In this document: in pieces, positions 18,559 to 27,970 of the stretch
Layout: the number at the start of each line of letters is the position of its first letter
Numbering within the stretch: position 1 is the first letter of the stretch
Assembly: GCA_040219295.1 (NCBI GenBank)
Contig: JAVJST010000001.1
Span: forward strand, 372,001 to 436,000
Direction: 5' to 3'
Length of the DNA stretch: 64,000 bases
Origin: JAVJST01 sp040219295
GTDB taxonomy: Bacteria; Pseudomonadota; Alphaproteobacteria; Rhodospirillales; Casp-alpha2
Position numbers and translations under genes: made by a program
Notes under the pieces: generated by a model
Databases searched by the model: none
Seen by the model: only the letters and a program-made list of their open reading frames with translations
What the model was told of the DNA's origin: nothing

Positions 18559-19166
18559 CAGATGCCCCTCCCCGACTCGACCTTTCGGATCTCGATCGTG
18601 TCTTTGGGACGCCGCGCGTTCTGATCGGCAATACGCTGCTTACGCACGCCTGGCCGGGTGCGATGTGTCAGCACGATCGCGCCGATCATGGCGACCAGCA
18701 GAACCAGCCCGCATCCCTGGAACAGGTACAGGTAGTCCGTGTAAAGGACGCCACCCAGGGCGTGAGTATTGGTGACGCCGGTTGGCGTCGGCGTGGCGGC
18801 GGCGGCGATCTGTTCCGGCGTCAACGCCCAACCGCCGACCACCATGATCAGTTCCGCCAGCAGGATCAGGCCGACGAGCGCCCCGATCGGCAGGTACTGC
18901 AGGAAGCCCTGGCGCATCTCGACGAAATTGATGTCGAGCATCATGACGACGAACATGAACAGAACAGCGACCGCGCCGACATAGACGACAACGAGGATCA
19001 TCGCCAGGAACTCGGCGCCCAAGAGGACGAACAATCCGGCCGAATTGAAGAACGCGAGAATCAGGAACAGCACGGAGTGCACGGGATTGCGCGCGGAAAT
19101 CACCAGAACGCCCGAGGCGATGGCGACAAAGGCAAACAGATAAAAAGCAAGGCCTGCAATCATCAT
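18558..19166 (-). CDS. nuoJ: NADH-quinone oxidoreductase subunit J
   Basis: A 202-residue, five-helix membrane subunit of complex I. The start MIAGLAFYLFAFVAIASG, the conserved AIGTVLQ-like segment LGAEFLAMILVVVYVGAVAVLFMFVVMM (helix 3 pi-bulge region), and GGVLYTDYLYLFQ are family landmarks. It ends with a charged cytoplasmic tail. It lies 19 bases after nuoI and shares a base with nuoK. Confidence 0.96.
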   Translation of the reverse strand: MMIAGLAFYLFAFVAIASGVLVISARNPVHSVLFLILAFFNSAGLFVLLGAEFLAMILVVVYVGAVAVLFMFVVMMLDINFVEMRQGFLQYLPIGALVGLILLAELIMVVGGWALTPEQIAAAATPTPTGVTNTHALGGVLYTDYLYLFQGCGLVLLVAMIGAIVLTHRTRPGVRKQRIADQNARRPKDTIEIRKVESGRGI

Positions 19167-19185
19167 CTATCTCTCAGCGACCGGT

Positions 19186-19674
19186 TCAACGATACGGCGC
19201 GTCGGCGCGCAGCCGCTCGGCGATCTCGGTTTCCCAGCGGTCGCCATTGGCGAGAAGCTTGTCCTTGTCGTACAGCAACTCTTCACGGGTTTCGGTGGCG
19301 TATTCGAAGTTCGGGCCTTCGACAATGGCATCGACCGGGCAGGCTTCCTGACAGAAACCGCAGTAAATGCACTTCACCATGTCGATGTCGTATCGCGTCG
19401 TGCGGCGGCTGCCGTCTGAACGCGGCTCGGCTTCAATTGTGATGGCCTGGGCCGGACAGATCGCTTCGCACAGCTTGCAGGCAATGCAGCGTTCCTCGCC
19501 GTTGGGATAGCGGCGAAGTACATGCTCACCCCGAAAGCGCGGGCTGATCGGCCCTTTCTCATAGGGATAGTTGAGGGTCACCTTGCGTTTGAAGAAGTAA
19601 CGCAGCGTCAGACCCATGCCCGATATCAGTTCCGAGAGCAGGACGGAGCGAAGACTACGGTCGATGAAACTCAT
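19186..19674 (-). CDS. nuoI: NADH-quinone oxidoreductase subunit I (two 4Fe-4S)
   Basis: Ferredoxin-like subunit carrying clusters N6a and N6b toward the quinone site. The 162-residue protein has two CxxCxxCxxxCP motifs: CIACKLCEAICP and CIYCGFCQEACP. The N-terminal amphipathic part and KVTLNYPYEKGPISPRFRGE are typical. It follows nuoH by 16 bases. Confidence 0.98.
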   Translation of the reverse strand: MSFIDRSLRSVLLSELISGMGLTLRYFFKRKVTLNYPYEKGPISPRFRGEHVLRRYPNGEERCIACKLCEAICPAQAITIEAEPRSDGSRRTTRYDIDMVKCIYCGFCQEACPVDAIVEGPNFEYATETREELLYDKDKLLANGDRWETEIAERLRADAPYR

Positions 19675-19690
19675 GATGCCCTTCCCTCCC

Positions 19691-20725
19691 TTATCCGTTG
19701 ATGGCCGGTGTCAGATCGAACGCCACGAGCACGCCGGAGACGATGACGACGGCGGCCAGCGAGAGCGGCAGGAAGACTTTCCAGCCGAGCCGCATTAGCT
19801 GGTCGTAGCGATAGCGCGGAAACGTGGCGCGGACCCATATGAAGATGTAAAGGCAGAACGCGATTTTCAGCGCCAGCCAGATCGGTCCAGGAATCCAGTT
19901 GAACGGCGCGACGTCGAACGGCGGCAGCCAGCCGCCGAGGAACAGAACCGACGTCATGGCGGACATCAGGATCATGTTCGCGTACTCGCCGAGGAAGAAG
20001 AGCGCGAAGGTCATCGCCGAGTATTCGACGTTGTAACCGGCAACGAGTTCGGCCTCGGCTTCGGGCAGGTCGAAGGGGTGCCGATTGGTCTCCGCCAGCG
20101 TCGAAATAAAGAACACCACTGCCATCGGTAGCAGCGGGAACACAAACCAGTTCAGTATGCCGTAGCTGCCCTGTTGCGCCATCACGATATCGGAGAGATT
20201 CAGCGAGCCGACACACAGCAGCACCGTGATGATGACGAAACCCATGGCGACCTCGTAGGACACCATCTGCGCCGCCGAGCGCAAGGCGCCGAGGAATGCA
20301 TACATGGAGTTCGATGCCCAGCCGGCCATGAGTATCCCGTAGACGCCGAGCGAGGAAATCGCGAAGAGATAAAGGATGCCGACATTGATGTCGGCGAGCA
20401 CCATGCCGGCGTCGAACGGGATCACCGCCCATGCGATCAATGCCAGGATGAAAGTGACGCAAGGCGCGAGGATGAACACGCCCTTGTTCGCACCAGCAGG
20501 TACAATGGTTTCCTTGAGGAACAGTTTCAGTCCGTCGGCGATTGGCTGCAGAAGCCCGAACGGGCCCACCACGTTCGGTCCGCGGCGCAGCTGCATGGCG
20601 CCGATTACCTTGCGTTCCGCCAGTGTCAGATACGCCACCGACAACATGATCGGAATGATGATCGCGACGATCTTGATGACGATCCACGCCGTCGGCCAGA
20701 TGTAGTTATCCCAGAACTCAGCCAT
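19691..20725 (-). CDS. nuoH: NADH-quinone oxidoreductase subunit H
   Basis: Membrane subunit that forms the quinone chamber with NuoB and NuoD. It has 344 residues and about eight helices. Landmarks are LAERKVIGAMQLRRGPNVVGPFGLLQPIADGLK-type sequence (here broken at LAERKVIGAMQLRRGPNVVG), DLPEAEAELVAGYNVEYS and WVRATFPRYRYDQLM. Its start overlaps the nuoG end by 8 bases. Confidence 0.97.
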   Translation of the reverse strand: MAEFWDNYIWPTAWIVIKIVAIIIPIMLSVAYLTLAERKVIGAMQLRRGPNVVGPFGLLQPIADGLKLFLKETIVPAGANKGVFILAPCVTFILALIAWAVIPFDAGMVLADINVGILYLFAISSLGVYGILMAGWASNSMYAFLGALRSAAQMVSYEVAMGFVIITVLLCVGSLNLSDIVMAQQGSYGILNWFVFPLLPMAVVFFISTLAETNRHPFDLPEAEAELVAGYNVEYSAMTFALFFLGEYANMILMSAMTSVLFLGGWLPPFDVAPFNWIPGPIWLALKIAFCLYIFIWVRATFPRYRYDQLMRLGWKVFLPLSLAAVVIVSGVLVAFDLTPAING

Positions 20726-22775
20726 CGGTGCCCGTCCTTTTGCCGCCGCCGAGCACTTCCGTGCATTGCGCCATGGTTTCGGACGCGCGGCTGATTGGAT
20801 CGGCCATGTAGAAATTCTCGATCGGGCAGCGGAACGGATCAGGCGATACAGGGCCTTCGGTTCCGAACGTCGTCCAGGGTGCCGAGGTGATCGCGTTCAG
20901 GTTACCGAATACCGGGTTGGCCTCTGCGATACGGATGCGCAGTTGCTCGACGGTGTCATACGGCAGCGTGTGTCCCAGTGCGTCGGAGAGCGCCCGCACG
21001 ATCGTCCAGTCCTCGCGCGCGTCACCAGGCGCGAAGACGGCGCGCTTGGTCATTTGCACGCGGCCCTCGGTGTTGACGTAGATGGCGCTCTTTTCCGTGT
21101 AGGCGGCTCCCGGAAGGATGACATCGGCCCGGTGCGCCCCGGCGTCGCCATGATGGCCCTGGTAGACGACGAACGCGTTGCCGAGCGCATTCGTGTCGAA
21201 CTCGTCGGCGCCGAGCAGATACACCATACCGATTTCACCATTGCCCGCGCCGGCGACGATGGCGCCGGCATCACGGCCGCCATCGCCAGGGACGAAGCCG
21301 ATGTCGATGCCGCCGACGCGCGATGCCGCGACATGCAACACGTTGAAGCCGTTCCAGTCGTCGCTCGCCATGCCGTAAGTCTCGGCGACCTTGCGGGCGA
21401 GCGCATGAACGGCGGCGCCATCGCTGCGCGCGAGCGCACCGGCGCCAAGGATGAGCATCGGTTTCTGGGCCTTCTTCAGAATCTTGGCGAAAGCGCCCTT
21501 GCCTTCGGCCAGTTCTTGGAGGGTCTCGGGGCCGGCCCCGAGATATTCGTACGAATATGTCAGGTCACCGCCCGGTCCGATGACACCGACCGGATAGGGA
21601 CCGGCCAGGAAGCGCTTGCGGATACGGGCGTTGAGAACCGGGCTTTCCCGTCGCGGATCGGAGCCGACGATGAGAAGCGCATCCGATTTCTCAATCCCGG
21701 CGACCGTCGAGTTGAACAGGTAACCCGCGCGCGCCGTCGGATCGATCTGGGATCCGTCCTGACGGCAGTCGATGTTGCTGGATCCGAGCGCAGTCATCAG
21801 ATCCTTGAGCGCCGCCATGGTCTCGACGTCGGCCTGATCCCCGGCAATGGCCCCGATCCTGTCACCGCTGAGGCCCTTGGCGTGCTGGGCGATCGCATCG
21901 AATGCTTCCTGCCATGACGCCTGTTCGAGTTTTCCATTGCGCCGGACGTACGGGCGGTCAAGCCTGCGGCGACGAAGGCCGTCACAGGCGAAGCGGCTAC
22001 GGTCGGAGAGCCATTCCTCGTTCACGTCCTCGTTGAGCCGCGGCAAGATGCGCATGACCTCAGGGCCGCGTGAGTCGACGCGGATCGCCGCTCCGAGGGC
22101 GTCCATTACGTCGACCGATTCCGTCTTCTTGAGCTCCCAGGATCGCGCGTTGTAGGCGTACGGCTGGCTGGTCAATGCGCCCACCGGGCAAAGATCAATC
22201 AGATTGCCAGAAAGCTCGGATGTCAGCGCCTTCTCGACATAGGTGCCGACTTCCATGTTTTCGCCGCGACCGGTCGCCCCCAGCTCCGGCACACCTGCAA
22301 CCTCGGTCGCGAAACGGATGCAGCGCGTGCAGTGGATGCAGCGGGTCATGATCGTCTTGATCAGCGGGCCCATGTACTTGTCCTTAACTGCCCGCTTGTT
22401 TTCGTGATAGCGGCTGCGGTCGGTGCCAAAAGCCATGGCCTGATCCTGGAGATCGCATTCACCGCCCTGATCGCAGATCGGGCAATCGAGCGGATGGTTG
22501 ATCAGCAGGAACTCCATCACGCCCTTGCGCATTGCCTTGACGGCCTCAGACCGGGTGTCGATGACCATACCTTCGGCGACGGGCATGGCGCACGACGCGA
22601 CCGGTTTCGGTGATCTTTCCATGCCGACAAGGCACATCCGGCAATTGCCGGCGATCGACAGGCGTTCGTGATAGCAGAAACGCGGTATCTCGCGGCCGGC
22701 GATCTCGCACGCCTGCAGCACTGTCAAACCTGCTTCGACTTCGATCTCTTCGCCATCAATGGTGAGCTTCGGCAT
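20718..22775 (-). CDS. nuoG: NADH-quinone oxidoreductase subunit G
   Basis: Large iron-sulfur subunit of the NADH module with a molybdopterin-oxidoreductase-like fold. The 685-residue length matches alphaproteobacterial NuoG (about 690). The N-terminal 2Fe-2S ferredoxin domain shows GREIPRFCYHERLSIAGNC and later CRMC; further cluster ligands lie in HPLDCPICDQGGECDLQD, and the 4Fe-4S motif is CIHCTRCIRF. The longer open frame upstream is rejected: ATG 22775 gives the family start MPKLTIDGEEI and lies 5 bases after nuoF. Confidence 0.96.
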   Translation of the reverse strand: MPKLTIDGEEIEVEAGLTVLQACEIAGREIPRFCYHERLSIAGNCRMCLVGMERSPKPVASCAMPVAEGMVIDTRSEAVKAMRKGVMEFLLINHPLDCPICDQGGECDLQDQAMAFGTDRSRYHENKRAVKDKYMGPLIKTIMTRCIHCTRCIRFATEVAGVPELGATGRGENMEVGTYVEKALTSELSGNLIDLCPVGALTSQPYAYNARSWELKKTESVDVMDALGAAIRVDSRGPEVMRILPRLNEDVNEEWLSDRSRFACDGLRRRRLDRPYVRRNGKLEQASWQEAFDAIAQHAKGLSGDRIGAIAGDQADVETMAALKDLMTALGSSNIDCRQDGSQIDPTARAGYLFNSTVAGIEKSDALLIVGSDPRRESPVLNARIRKRFLAGPYPVGVIGPGGDLTYSYEYLGAGPETLQELAEGKGAFAKILKKAQKPMLILGAGALARSDGAAVHALARKVAETYGMASDDWNGFNVLHVAASRVGGIDIGFVPGDGGRDAGAIVAGAGNGEIGMVYLLGADEFDTNALGNAFVVYQGHHGDAGAHRADVILPGAAYTEKSAIYVNTEGRVQMTKRAVFAPGDAREDWTIVRALSDALGHTLPYDTVEQLRIRIAEANPVFGNLNAITSAPWTTFGTEGPVSPDPFRCPIENFYMADPISRASETMAQCTEVLGGGKRTGTDG

Positions 22776-22780
22776 CTCGT

Positions 22781-24073
22781 CTACTCCGCGGCCCGAACCG
22801 GTGTTGTTCCCTGCCGGGCGGCGATCCGGCCTTCGATGTCGTTCCGGAAATGACGCAGCAGGCCCTGAATCGGCCATGCGGCCGCGTCACCCAGCGCGCA
22901 AATCGTGTGGCCTTCGACCTGCTTGGTCACTTGTTGAAGAACATCAATCTCTTCAACGCGCGCATTGCCATCGCACATCCGCTCCATGACCCGCCACATC
23001 CAGCCGGTCCCCTCACGGCAAGGCGTGCACTGACCGCAGCTCTCGTGCTTATAGAACCGCGAGAGCCGCGTGATGGCGCGGACGATATCCGTGGACTTGT
23101 CCATTACCATGATGGCGGCGGTTCCCAGACCCGATTGAACTTCCTTGAGCGAGTCGAAATCCATCAGGACGGTGTCGCAAATCGTGCGCGGCAGAACCGG
23201 TACCGAGGCACCGCCGGGGATGATGCCCAGCAGATTGTCCCATCCGCCGCGGACACCGCCGGCGTGCTTCTCGATCAGTTCCTTCAGGGGAATTCCCATC
23301 TCTTCCTCGACGGTGCACGGTGCGTTCACGTGTCCGGAGATGTTGAACAGTTTGGTTCCCGTGTTGTTCGGGCGTCCCAGTTCGGCGAACCAGTCGGAGC
23401 CGCGGCGGAGGATTTCCGGCACGACGGCGATGGATTCGACGTTGTTGACGGTCGTCGGGCAGCCGTAGAGGCCGACGTTCGCGGGGAACGGCGGCTTCAG
23501 CCGGGGCTGGCCCTTCTTGCCCTCGAGGCTCTCGATCAGGGCTGATTCTTCGCCGCAGATGTAGGCGCCGGCGCCAAGGTGGACATAGAAATCGAAATCC
23601 CATCCCGATCCCGCGGCGTTCTTGCCCAGAAGACCGGCGTCGTAACAGGCGTCGACGGCGCGTTGCAGTGCTTCGGCTTCGCGACGGAATTCGCCCCGGA
23701 CGTAGCAATAGGCCGCGTGCGCGTTGATCGAGAAACTGGCGATGAGTGCGCCCTCGATCAGCTTGTGCGGCTCGTGGCGCATGATCTCCCGGTCCTTGCA
23801 GGTGCCGGGCTCGCCTTCGTCGGCATTGATCACGAGATAATGCGGCCGGTCGGCGACCTCCTTGGGCATGAACGACCATTTCATGCCGGTCGAGAACCCG
23901 GCGCCGCCACGACCGCGAAGCCCGGATTCCTTCACCTGTTCGATGATCTTCTCCCGTCCGCGTGCGACCAGCGCGGCGGTGCCATCCCAGTCGCCACGGG
24001 ACTGGGCGCCGGCCAGGGACAGGTCGTGCATGCCGTAGATATTGGTGAAGATACGGTCCTGGTCTCTCAGCAT
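22781..24073 (-). CDS. nuoF: NADH-quinone oxidoreductase subunit F
   Basis: NADH-, FMN- and 4Fe-4S-binding subunit where electrons enter complex I. The 430 residues include the NADH-binding glycine loop GLRGRGGAGFSTGMKW, the FMN site around VINADEGEPGTCKDREI and GAYICGEESALIESLEG, and the cluster motif ESCGQCTPCREG. The start shares a base with the nuoE stop. Confidence 0.98.
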   Translation of the reverse strand: MLRDQDRIFTNIYGMHDLSLAGAQSRGDWDGTAALVARGREKIIEQVKESGLRGRGGAGFSTGMKWSFMPKEVADRPHYLVINADEGEPGTCKDREIMRHEPHKLIEGALIASFSINAHAAYCYVRGEFRREAEALQRAVDACYDAGLLGKNAAGSGWDFDFYVHLGAGAYICGEESALIESLEGKKGQPRLKPPFPANVGLYGCPTTVNNVESIAVVPEILRRGSDWFAELGRPNNTGTKLFNISGHVNAPCTVEEEMGIPLKELIEKHAGGVRGGWDNLLGIIPGGASVPVLPRTICDTVLMDFDSLKEVQSGLGTAAIMVMDKSTDIVRAITRLSRFYKHESCGQCTPCREGTGWMWRVMERMCDGNARVEEIDVLQQVTKQVEGHTICALGDAAAWPIQGLLRHFRNDIEGRIAARQGTTPVRAAE

Positions 24074-24693
24074 CAGGCGCCCTCTTCCTTGTTCGTACTA
24101 TCCCCTGTCAGACTCGTGAGTCCGGTGACTGGCTCGCAGCTTCGCCGGGCATTTTGCGGTCCGACTTTCGGCGTTTCGCCGTTCTTCAAGGCCGTCAGGA
24201 CGGCTTCGGCGCTCTCCGGCGTGAGATCCTCGTAGTAGTCGTCGTTGATCTGCATCATCGGCGCGTTGACGCAGGCGCCGAGGCATTCAACCTCGCTCAG
24301 TGTAAACACTCCGTCCGCGTCGCTCTGTCCCCACTCGAGGCCGGTCGCCTTCTTGCAGGCGGCGGCAATGCCGTCAGAGCCCCGCAGCCAGCAAGGCAGG
24401 TTGGTGCAAACCTGAACGTGAAATCGGCCGACGGGCTTGTGGTTGTACATGGTGTAGAACGTCGCGACTTCGTAAACCGCGATCGGCGGCATCGACAGCA
24501 TGTCTGCAACGTAGTCCATGGTCTCGCGGGTCAACCAGCCGCCGTTCTGGCGTTGCGCGACGTCGAGCAACGGCATCACGGCGCTTTGCTGCCGGCCTTC
24601 CGGGTACTTGGCGATGATTTTCTTCGCCTCGGCGAGATTCTCGTCGTTGAACGCGAAAGGCACACCGCTCTCCTGCATCGAATTGCCGTTCAT
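24073..24693 (-). CDS. nuoE: NADH-quinone oxidoreductase subunit E
   Basis: Thioredoxin-fold 2Fe-2S subunit (cluster N1a) of the NADH module. In the 206-residue protein the ligands are in VQVCTNLPCWLRG (CxxxxC) and EVECLGACVNAP (CxxxC). An N-terminal helical domain (ENLAEAKKIIAKYPEGRQQSA region) is normal. It ends with a short acidic/Lys tail. The start overlaps nuoD by 4 bases (ATGA). Confidence 0.97.
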   Translation of the reverse strand: MNGNSMQESGVPFAFNDENLAEAKKIIAKYPEGRQQSAVMPLLDVAQRQNGGWLTRETMDYVADMLSMPPIAVYEVATFYTMYNHKPVGRFHVQVCTNLPCWLRGSDGIAAACKKATGLEWGQSDADGVFTLSEVECLGACVNAPMMQINDDYYEDLTPESAEAVLTALKNGETPKVGPQNARRSCEPVTGLTSLTGDSTNKEEGA

Positions 24694-25868
24694 CGGTCGA
24701 CCTCACCGAAGACGATATCGATGGAGCCGATATTGGCAACCACGTCGGCCAGCATGTGCCCCTTCGACAGCATTTCCGTCGCCTGCAGGTGGGCGAATCC
24801 CGGCGCACGGATCTTGCAGCGGTATGGCTTGTTGGTTCCGTCGGAAATCAAGTAGACGCCAAACTCGCCTTTCGGGGCCTCGACAGCCGTGTAGGTCTCC
24901 CCGGCTGGTACGCGATAACCTTCCGTGTAGAGCTTGAAGTGATGGATCAGCGATTCCATCGAATGTTTCATGTCCGCGCGTCGGGGCGGCGCGACCTTTT
25001 GGTCCGTCGTACGAACCGGTCCGGCGGGCATTTTCTCAATGCATTGTCGGATAATCTTCAGGCTCTCGCGCATCTCGACCATGCGGATGAGATAGCGATC
25101 GTAACAGTCGCCTGCCTTGCCGATGGGTATGTCGAAATCCATCTTGTCGTAGACGTCGTAGGGCTGCGCCTTTCGAAGATCCCAAGCGATACCGGAGGCA
25201 CGCAGGTTCGGGCCGGTGAATGCCCAATCGTAGGCTTGTTCAGCACTGACCACGCCGATATCGACGGTGCGCTGTTTGAAAATGCGGTTCTCGGTTAGCA
25301 ATCCCTCGAGGTCGTCGAGGAATGCCGGGAACCGGTCGGTCCAGGCCAGAATGTCCTCGGCGAGACCCGCGGGCATATCCTGGCTGACACCGCCCGGACG
25401 GAAGTACGCCATGTGCAGGCGCGCGCCGCAGACCCGTTCGCAGAACTCCATCAGATGCTCGCGTTCCTCGAACGCCCAGAGCATCGGGGTCATCGCGCCG
25501 ACGTCCATGGCAAAAGCCGTGATGTTCAGGATGTGGTTCAGGATACGGCCGATCTCGGCGTACAGGACGCGAATGTACTGGCCACGCGGCGGCACCTCGA
25601 TGCCGAGCAGCTTCTCGGTCGCCAGAGCGAATGCGTGCTCCTGATTCTGCGGCGCAACGTAGTCGAGCCGATCGAAGTAAGGCACCGCCTGGACATAGGT
25701 CTTGTACTCGATCAGCTTCTCAGTGCCCCTGTGCAGGAGCCCGATATGCGGATCGGCGCGTTCGACGACTTCGCCGTCCATTTCGAGGACCAGACGCAAC
25801 ACACCGTGTGCGGCCGGGTGCTGGGGGCCGAAGTTGAGGTTGAAGTTCTTGATTGCGGTTTCGGCCAT
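24690..25868 (-). CDS. nuoD: NADH-quinone oxidoreductase subunit D (49 kDa)
   Basis: Lines the quinone site with NuoB; related to the NiFe-hydrogenase large subunit but lacking its metal. At 392 residues it is a stand-alone NuoD, not a NuoCD fusion. Landmarks are FNLNFGPQHPAAHGVLRLVLEMDGE-type N-terminus (here starting FNLNFGPQHPAAHG), HIGLLHRGTEKLIEYKTY and the C-terminal GSIDIVFGEVDR. Start shares a base with the nuoC stop. Confidence 0.98.
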   Translation of the reverse strand: MAETAIKNFNLNFGPQHPAAHGVLRLVLEMDGEVVERADPHIGLLHRGTEKLIEYKTYVQAVPYFDRLDYVAPQNQEHAFALATEKLLGIEVPPRGQYIRVLYAEIGRILNHILNITAFAMDVGAMTPMLWAFEEREHLMEFCERVCGARLHMAYFRPGGVSQDMPAGLAEDILAWTDRFPAFLDDLEGLLTENRIFKQRTVDIGVVSAEQAYDWAFTGPNLRASGIAWDLRKAQPYDVYDKMDFDIPIGKAGDCYDRYLIRMVEMRESLKIIRQCIEKMPAGPVRTTDQKVAPPRRADMKHSMESLIHHFKLYTEGYRVPAGETYTAVEAPKGEFGVYLISDGTNKPYRCKIRAPGFAHLQATEMLSKGHMLADVVANIGSIDIVFGEVDR

Positions 25869-26494
25869 CAGGGTGCGCCCTCTCCGCCTTCAGCCTGTTC
25901 GGCTTTCTCGTCACCCTCGAGTCTGTTGGGCAGCCCCTCCCAGGGACTCATGAAATCGAAGCTGCGAAAGTCCTGTGTCAGTTTGACGGGTTCGTAGACG
26001 ACCCGTTTCTGTTCATCATCGTAGCGAATCTCGACGTAGCCGGTCAGCGGGAAGTCCTTGCGCAGTGGGTGCCCCTCGAAACCGTAATCGGTAAGGAGAC
26101 GGCGCAGGTCCGGATGATCGGAGAAGTAGATGCCGTAGAGATCCCAGGTTTCGCGCTCGAACCAATCGGCACTGGAGAACACACCGGTCGCCGACGGGAC
26201 GGCCTCGCCCTCGCTCGCGCGAACCTTGATCCGGATGCGCAGATTGTGGGCCAGGCTCAGCAGGTTGTAGACGACTTCGAAACGTTCCGGGTCCTCCGGA
26301 TAATCGACACCGCAAATGTCGACCAGTATTTTGAACTGGCAGTTGACGTCATCGCGCAGAAAGGTAAGGACACGCACGATGTCCTCACGTCGCGCGCGGA
26401 CCACCAACTCGTCGAGTAGGACTTCGACACGCTCTACGGCCCCCGGCAGCGCCGTGACAACCAAATCGCCAAGATCGTTCAGTGCGGGATTCAT
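25868..26494 (-). CDS. nuoC: NADH-quinone oxidoreductase subunit C (30 kDa)
   Basis: Peripheral-arm subunit without cofactor. At 208 residues it ends with the family signature ERETWDLYGIYFSDHPDLRRLLTDYGFEGHPLRKDFPL-type stretch (key parts WDLYGIYFSDHPDLRRLL and GHPLRKDFPL). ATG 26494 (MNPALNDLGD) is chosen over the longer frame, whose N-terminus is Arg-rich and unlike the family. It follows nuoB by about 45 bases, the widest gap in the operon. Confidence 0.95.
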   Translation of the reverse strand: MNPALNDLGDLVVTALPGAVERVEVLLDELVVRARREDIVRVLTFLRDDVNCQFKILVDICGVDYPEDPERFEVVYNLLSLAHNLRIRIKVRASEGEAVPSATGVFSSADWFERETWDLYGIYFSDHPDLRRLLTDYGFEGHPLRKDFPLTGYVEIRYDDEQKRVVYEPVKLTQDFRSFDFMSPWEGLPNRLEGDEKAEQAEGGEGAP

Positions 26495-26539
26495 GCCCTG
26501 TCGAGGTCTCCTTCGTCGTCGCCCCACGCCATCCCTTGG

Positions 26540-27082
26540 TCAGCGCCAAAGGGTACCCGTTCGCCGGATTTTCTTTTGTAGTTGGAGTATGCCGTAGACA
26601 AGCGCCTCTGCCGTCGGCGGGCACCCGGGCACATAAACGTCGACCGGGACGACCCGGTCGCAGCCGCGGACCACGGAGTAAGAGTAATGGTAATATCCGC
26701 CGCCGTTCGCGCACGAACCCATGGAGATCACGTACCGGGGCTCCGCCATCTGGTCGTAGACCTTGCGGAACGCGGGCGCCATTTTGTTCGTCAGGGTGCC
26801 GGCGACGATAATAACGTCCGACTGACGCGGACTGGGCCGCGGCACAACGCCAAAACGGTCGAGGTCATAGCGGCTCATATACGCGTGGATCATCTCAACG
26901 GCGCAGCACGCCAGTCCGAATGTCATCGGCCACAAGGACCCGGTGCGGGCCCAATTGACCAGCTTGTCGAGATTGGCCACGACGAAACCGCGATCCGTCA
27001 GTTCACCGGTAACCCGCCGCAGAATCTCGTCCTGATCCGACCCCGGTCCCAGCGGTTCCATGAAACCCTGGTCGCTTTTCAT
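26540..27082 (-). CDS. nuoB: NADH-quinone oxidoreductase subunit B
   Basis: Holds the terminal 4Fe-4S cluster N2 that reduces quinone. Cluster ligands are in GLACCAVEMIH, plus GSCANGGGYYHYSYSVV and VPGCPPTAEAL. Several in-frame ATGs exist (27118, 27097, 27082); 27082 is chosen because it falls 5 bases after the nuoA stop with GGAG 8 bases upstream, giving 180 residues. The longer forms would overlap nuoA. Confidence 0.96.
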   Translation of the reverse strand: MKSDQGFMEPLGPGSDQDEILRRVTGELTDRGFVVANLDKLVNWARTGSLWPMTFGLACCAVEMIHAYMSRYDLDRFGVVPRPSPRQSDVIIVAGTLTNKMAPAFRKVYDQMAEPRYVISMGSCANGGGYYHYSYSVVRGCDRVVPVDVYVPGCPPTAEALVYGILQLQKKIRRTGTLWR

Positions 27083-27087
27083 GGGCT

Positions 27088-27453
27088 CTACTCCCATTCG
27101 AGTGCTCCCTTCCGCCATTCATAGACGAACCCGACGGTCAGGATGCCGAGGAACACCATCATCGACCAGAAGCCGAAGGCGCCGATCCCGTCGAGGCTGA
27201 TTGCCCATGGAAACAGGAACGCAACCTCCAGATCGAAAATGATGAACAGGATGGCAACGAGATAGAAACGAACGTCGAACTTGTTGCGTGCGTCCGTGAA
27301 CGCTTCGAAACCGCACTCGTATGCGGACGTTTTCTCCGCATCCGGATGCTGGCTCGCGACGATTTGGGAACCGATAACGGCAACAGCGGCGATTGCCACT
27401 GCAATGCCCAGGAAAATGAGGATCGGAAGGTAATCGAGTAACAGGGCTTCCAT
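27088..27453 (-). CDS. nuoA: NADH-quinone oxidoreductase subunit A
   Basis: First gene of the complex I operon; a 121-residue membrane subunit with three helices. The conserved loop KTSAYECGFEAFTDARNKFDVRFYLVAILFIIFDLEVAFLFPWA-type signature is present (YECGFEAF, RFYLVAILFIIFDLEVAF). AGGATAACGGAT precedes the ATG. The operon promoter must lie in the 78 bases between here and tRNA-Asp, or transcription may read through from the tRNA genes; I see no clear consensus. Confidence 0.96.
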   Translation of the reverse strand: MEALLLDYLPILIFLGIAVAIAAVAVIGSQIVASQHPDAEKTSAYECGFEAFTDARNKFDVRFYLVAILFIIFDLEVAFLFPWAISLDGIGAFGFWSMMVFLGILTVGFVYEWRKGALEWE

Positions 27454-27531
27454 ATCCGTTATCCTACGCTAGGTCGCCCTCAGACTCCATAGACGAAGCC
27501 GCCCACCGCCCCATGAAATTCAAGGTTTAAA

Positions 27532-27608
<77 letters not shown>

Positions 27609-27747
27609 GTGGCAACTTTCTGCACCCCATCGGGAGAACGTGATGTAGACGATGCCCCTTAGCAGGTCAAGCACTGCAATTGCCTGTGTCCGCACTAAAT
27701 TTGCGGGTCTTGGACGACGTCCAATCGTGCGTCGGTACGGCGGCGGA

Positions 27748-27823
27748 TGGTGGGCGATGACAGGCTCGAACTGCCGACATCCACGGTGTAAACGTGGCGC
27801 TCTACCAACTGAGCTAATCGCCC
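27748..27823 (-). tRNA. tRNA-Val (TAC anticodon)
   Basis: On the minus strand: 5' GGGCGAT, D-arm TAGCTCAGTTGGTAGAGC, anticodon stem CCACG-loop TTTACAC-CGTGG giving anticodon TAC, T-arm GGCAGTTCGAGCCTGTC, 3' ATCGCCC with discriminator A and encoded CCA. 76 bases. About 140 bases upstream of tRNA-Asp on the same strand. Confidence 0.97.
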
Positions 27824-27916
27824 TCTCCGTTCCGCTGGCGGGGTTTCGGCGCGGACGCGGAATGTGCGTCAAATTGCCGGTGCAGGCAAGTGCGCCTTTT
27901 GCCGGCTGGAAAGGGA

Positions 27917-27949
27917 AACGGCCGCCCTGGGATAACCGGGGCGGCCGTT
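27917..27949 (-). terminator. Rho-independent terminator after hup
   Basis: Arms AACGGCCGCCC (27917-27927) and GGGCGGCCGTT (27939-27949) form a perfect 11-bp stem with an 11-base loop. Read on the minus strand it lies 22 bases past the hup stop and is followed by TTTCCCTTTCC. It would insulate hup from the tRNA genes. Confidence 0.75.
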
Positions 27950-27970
27950 CCGGACTCGATTGGACTGCCG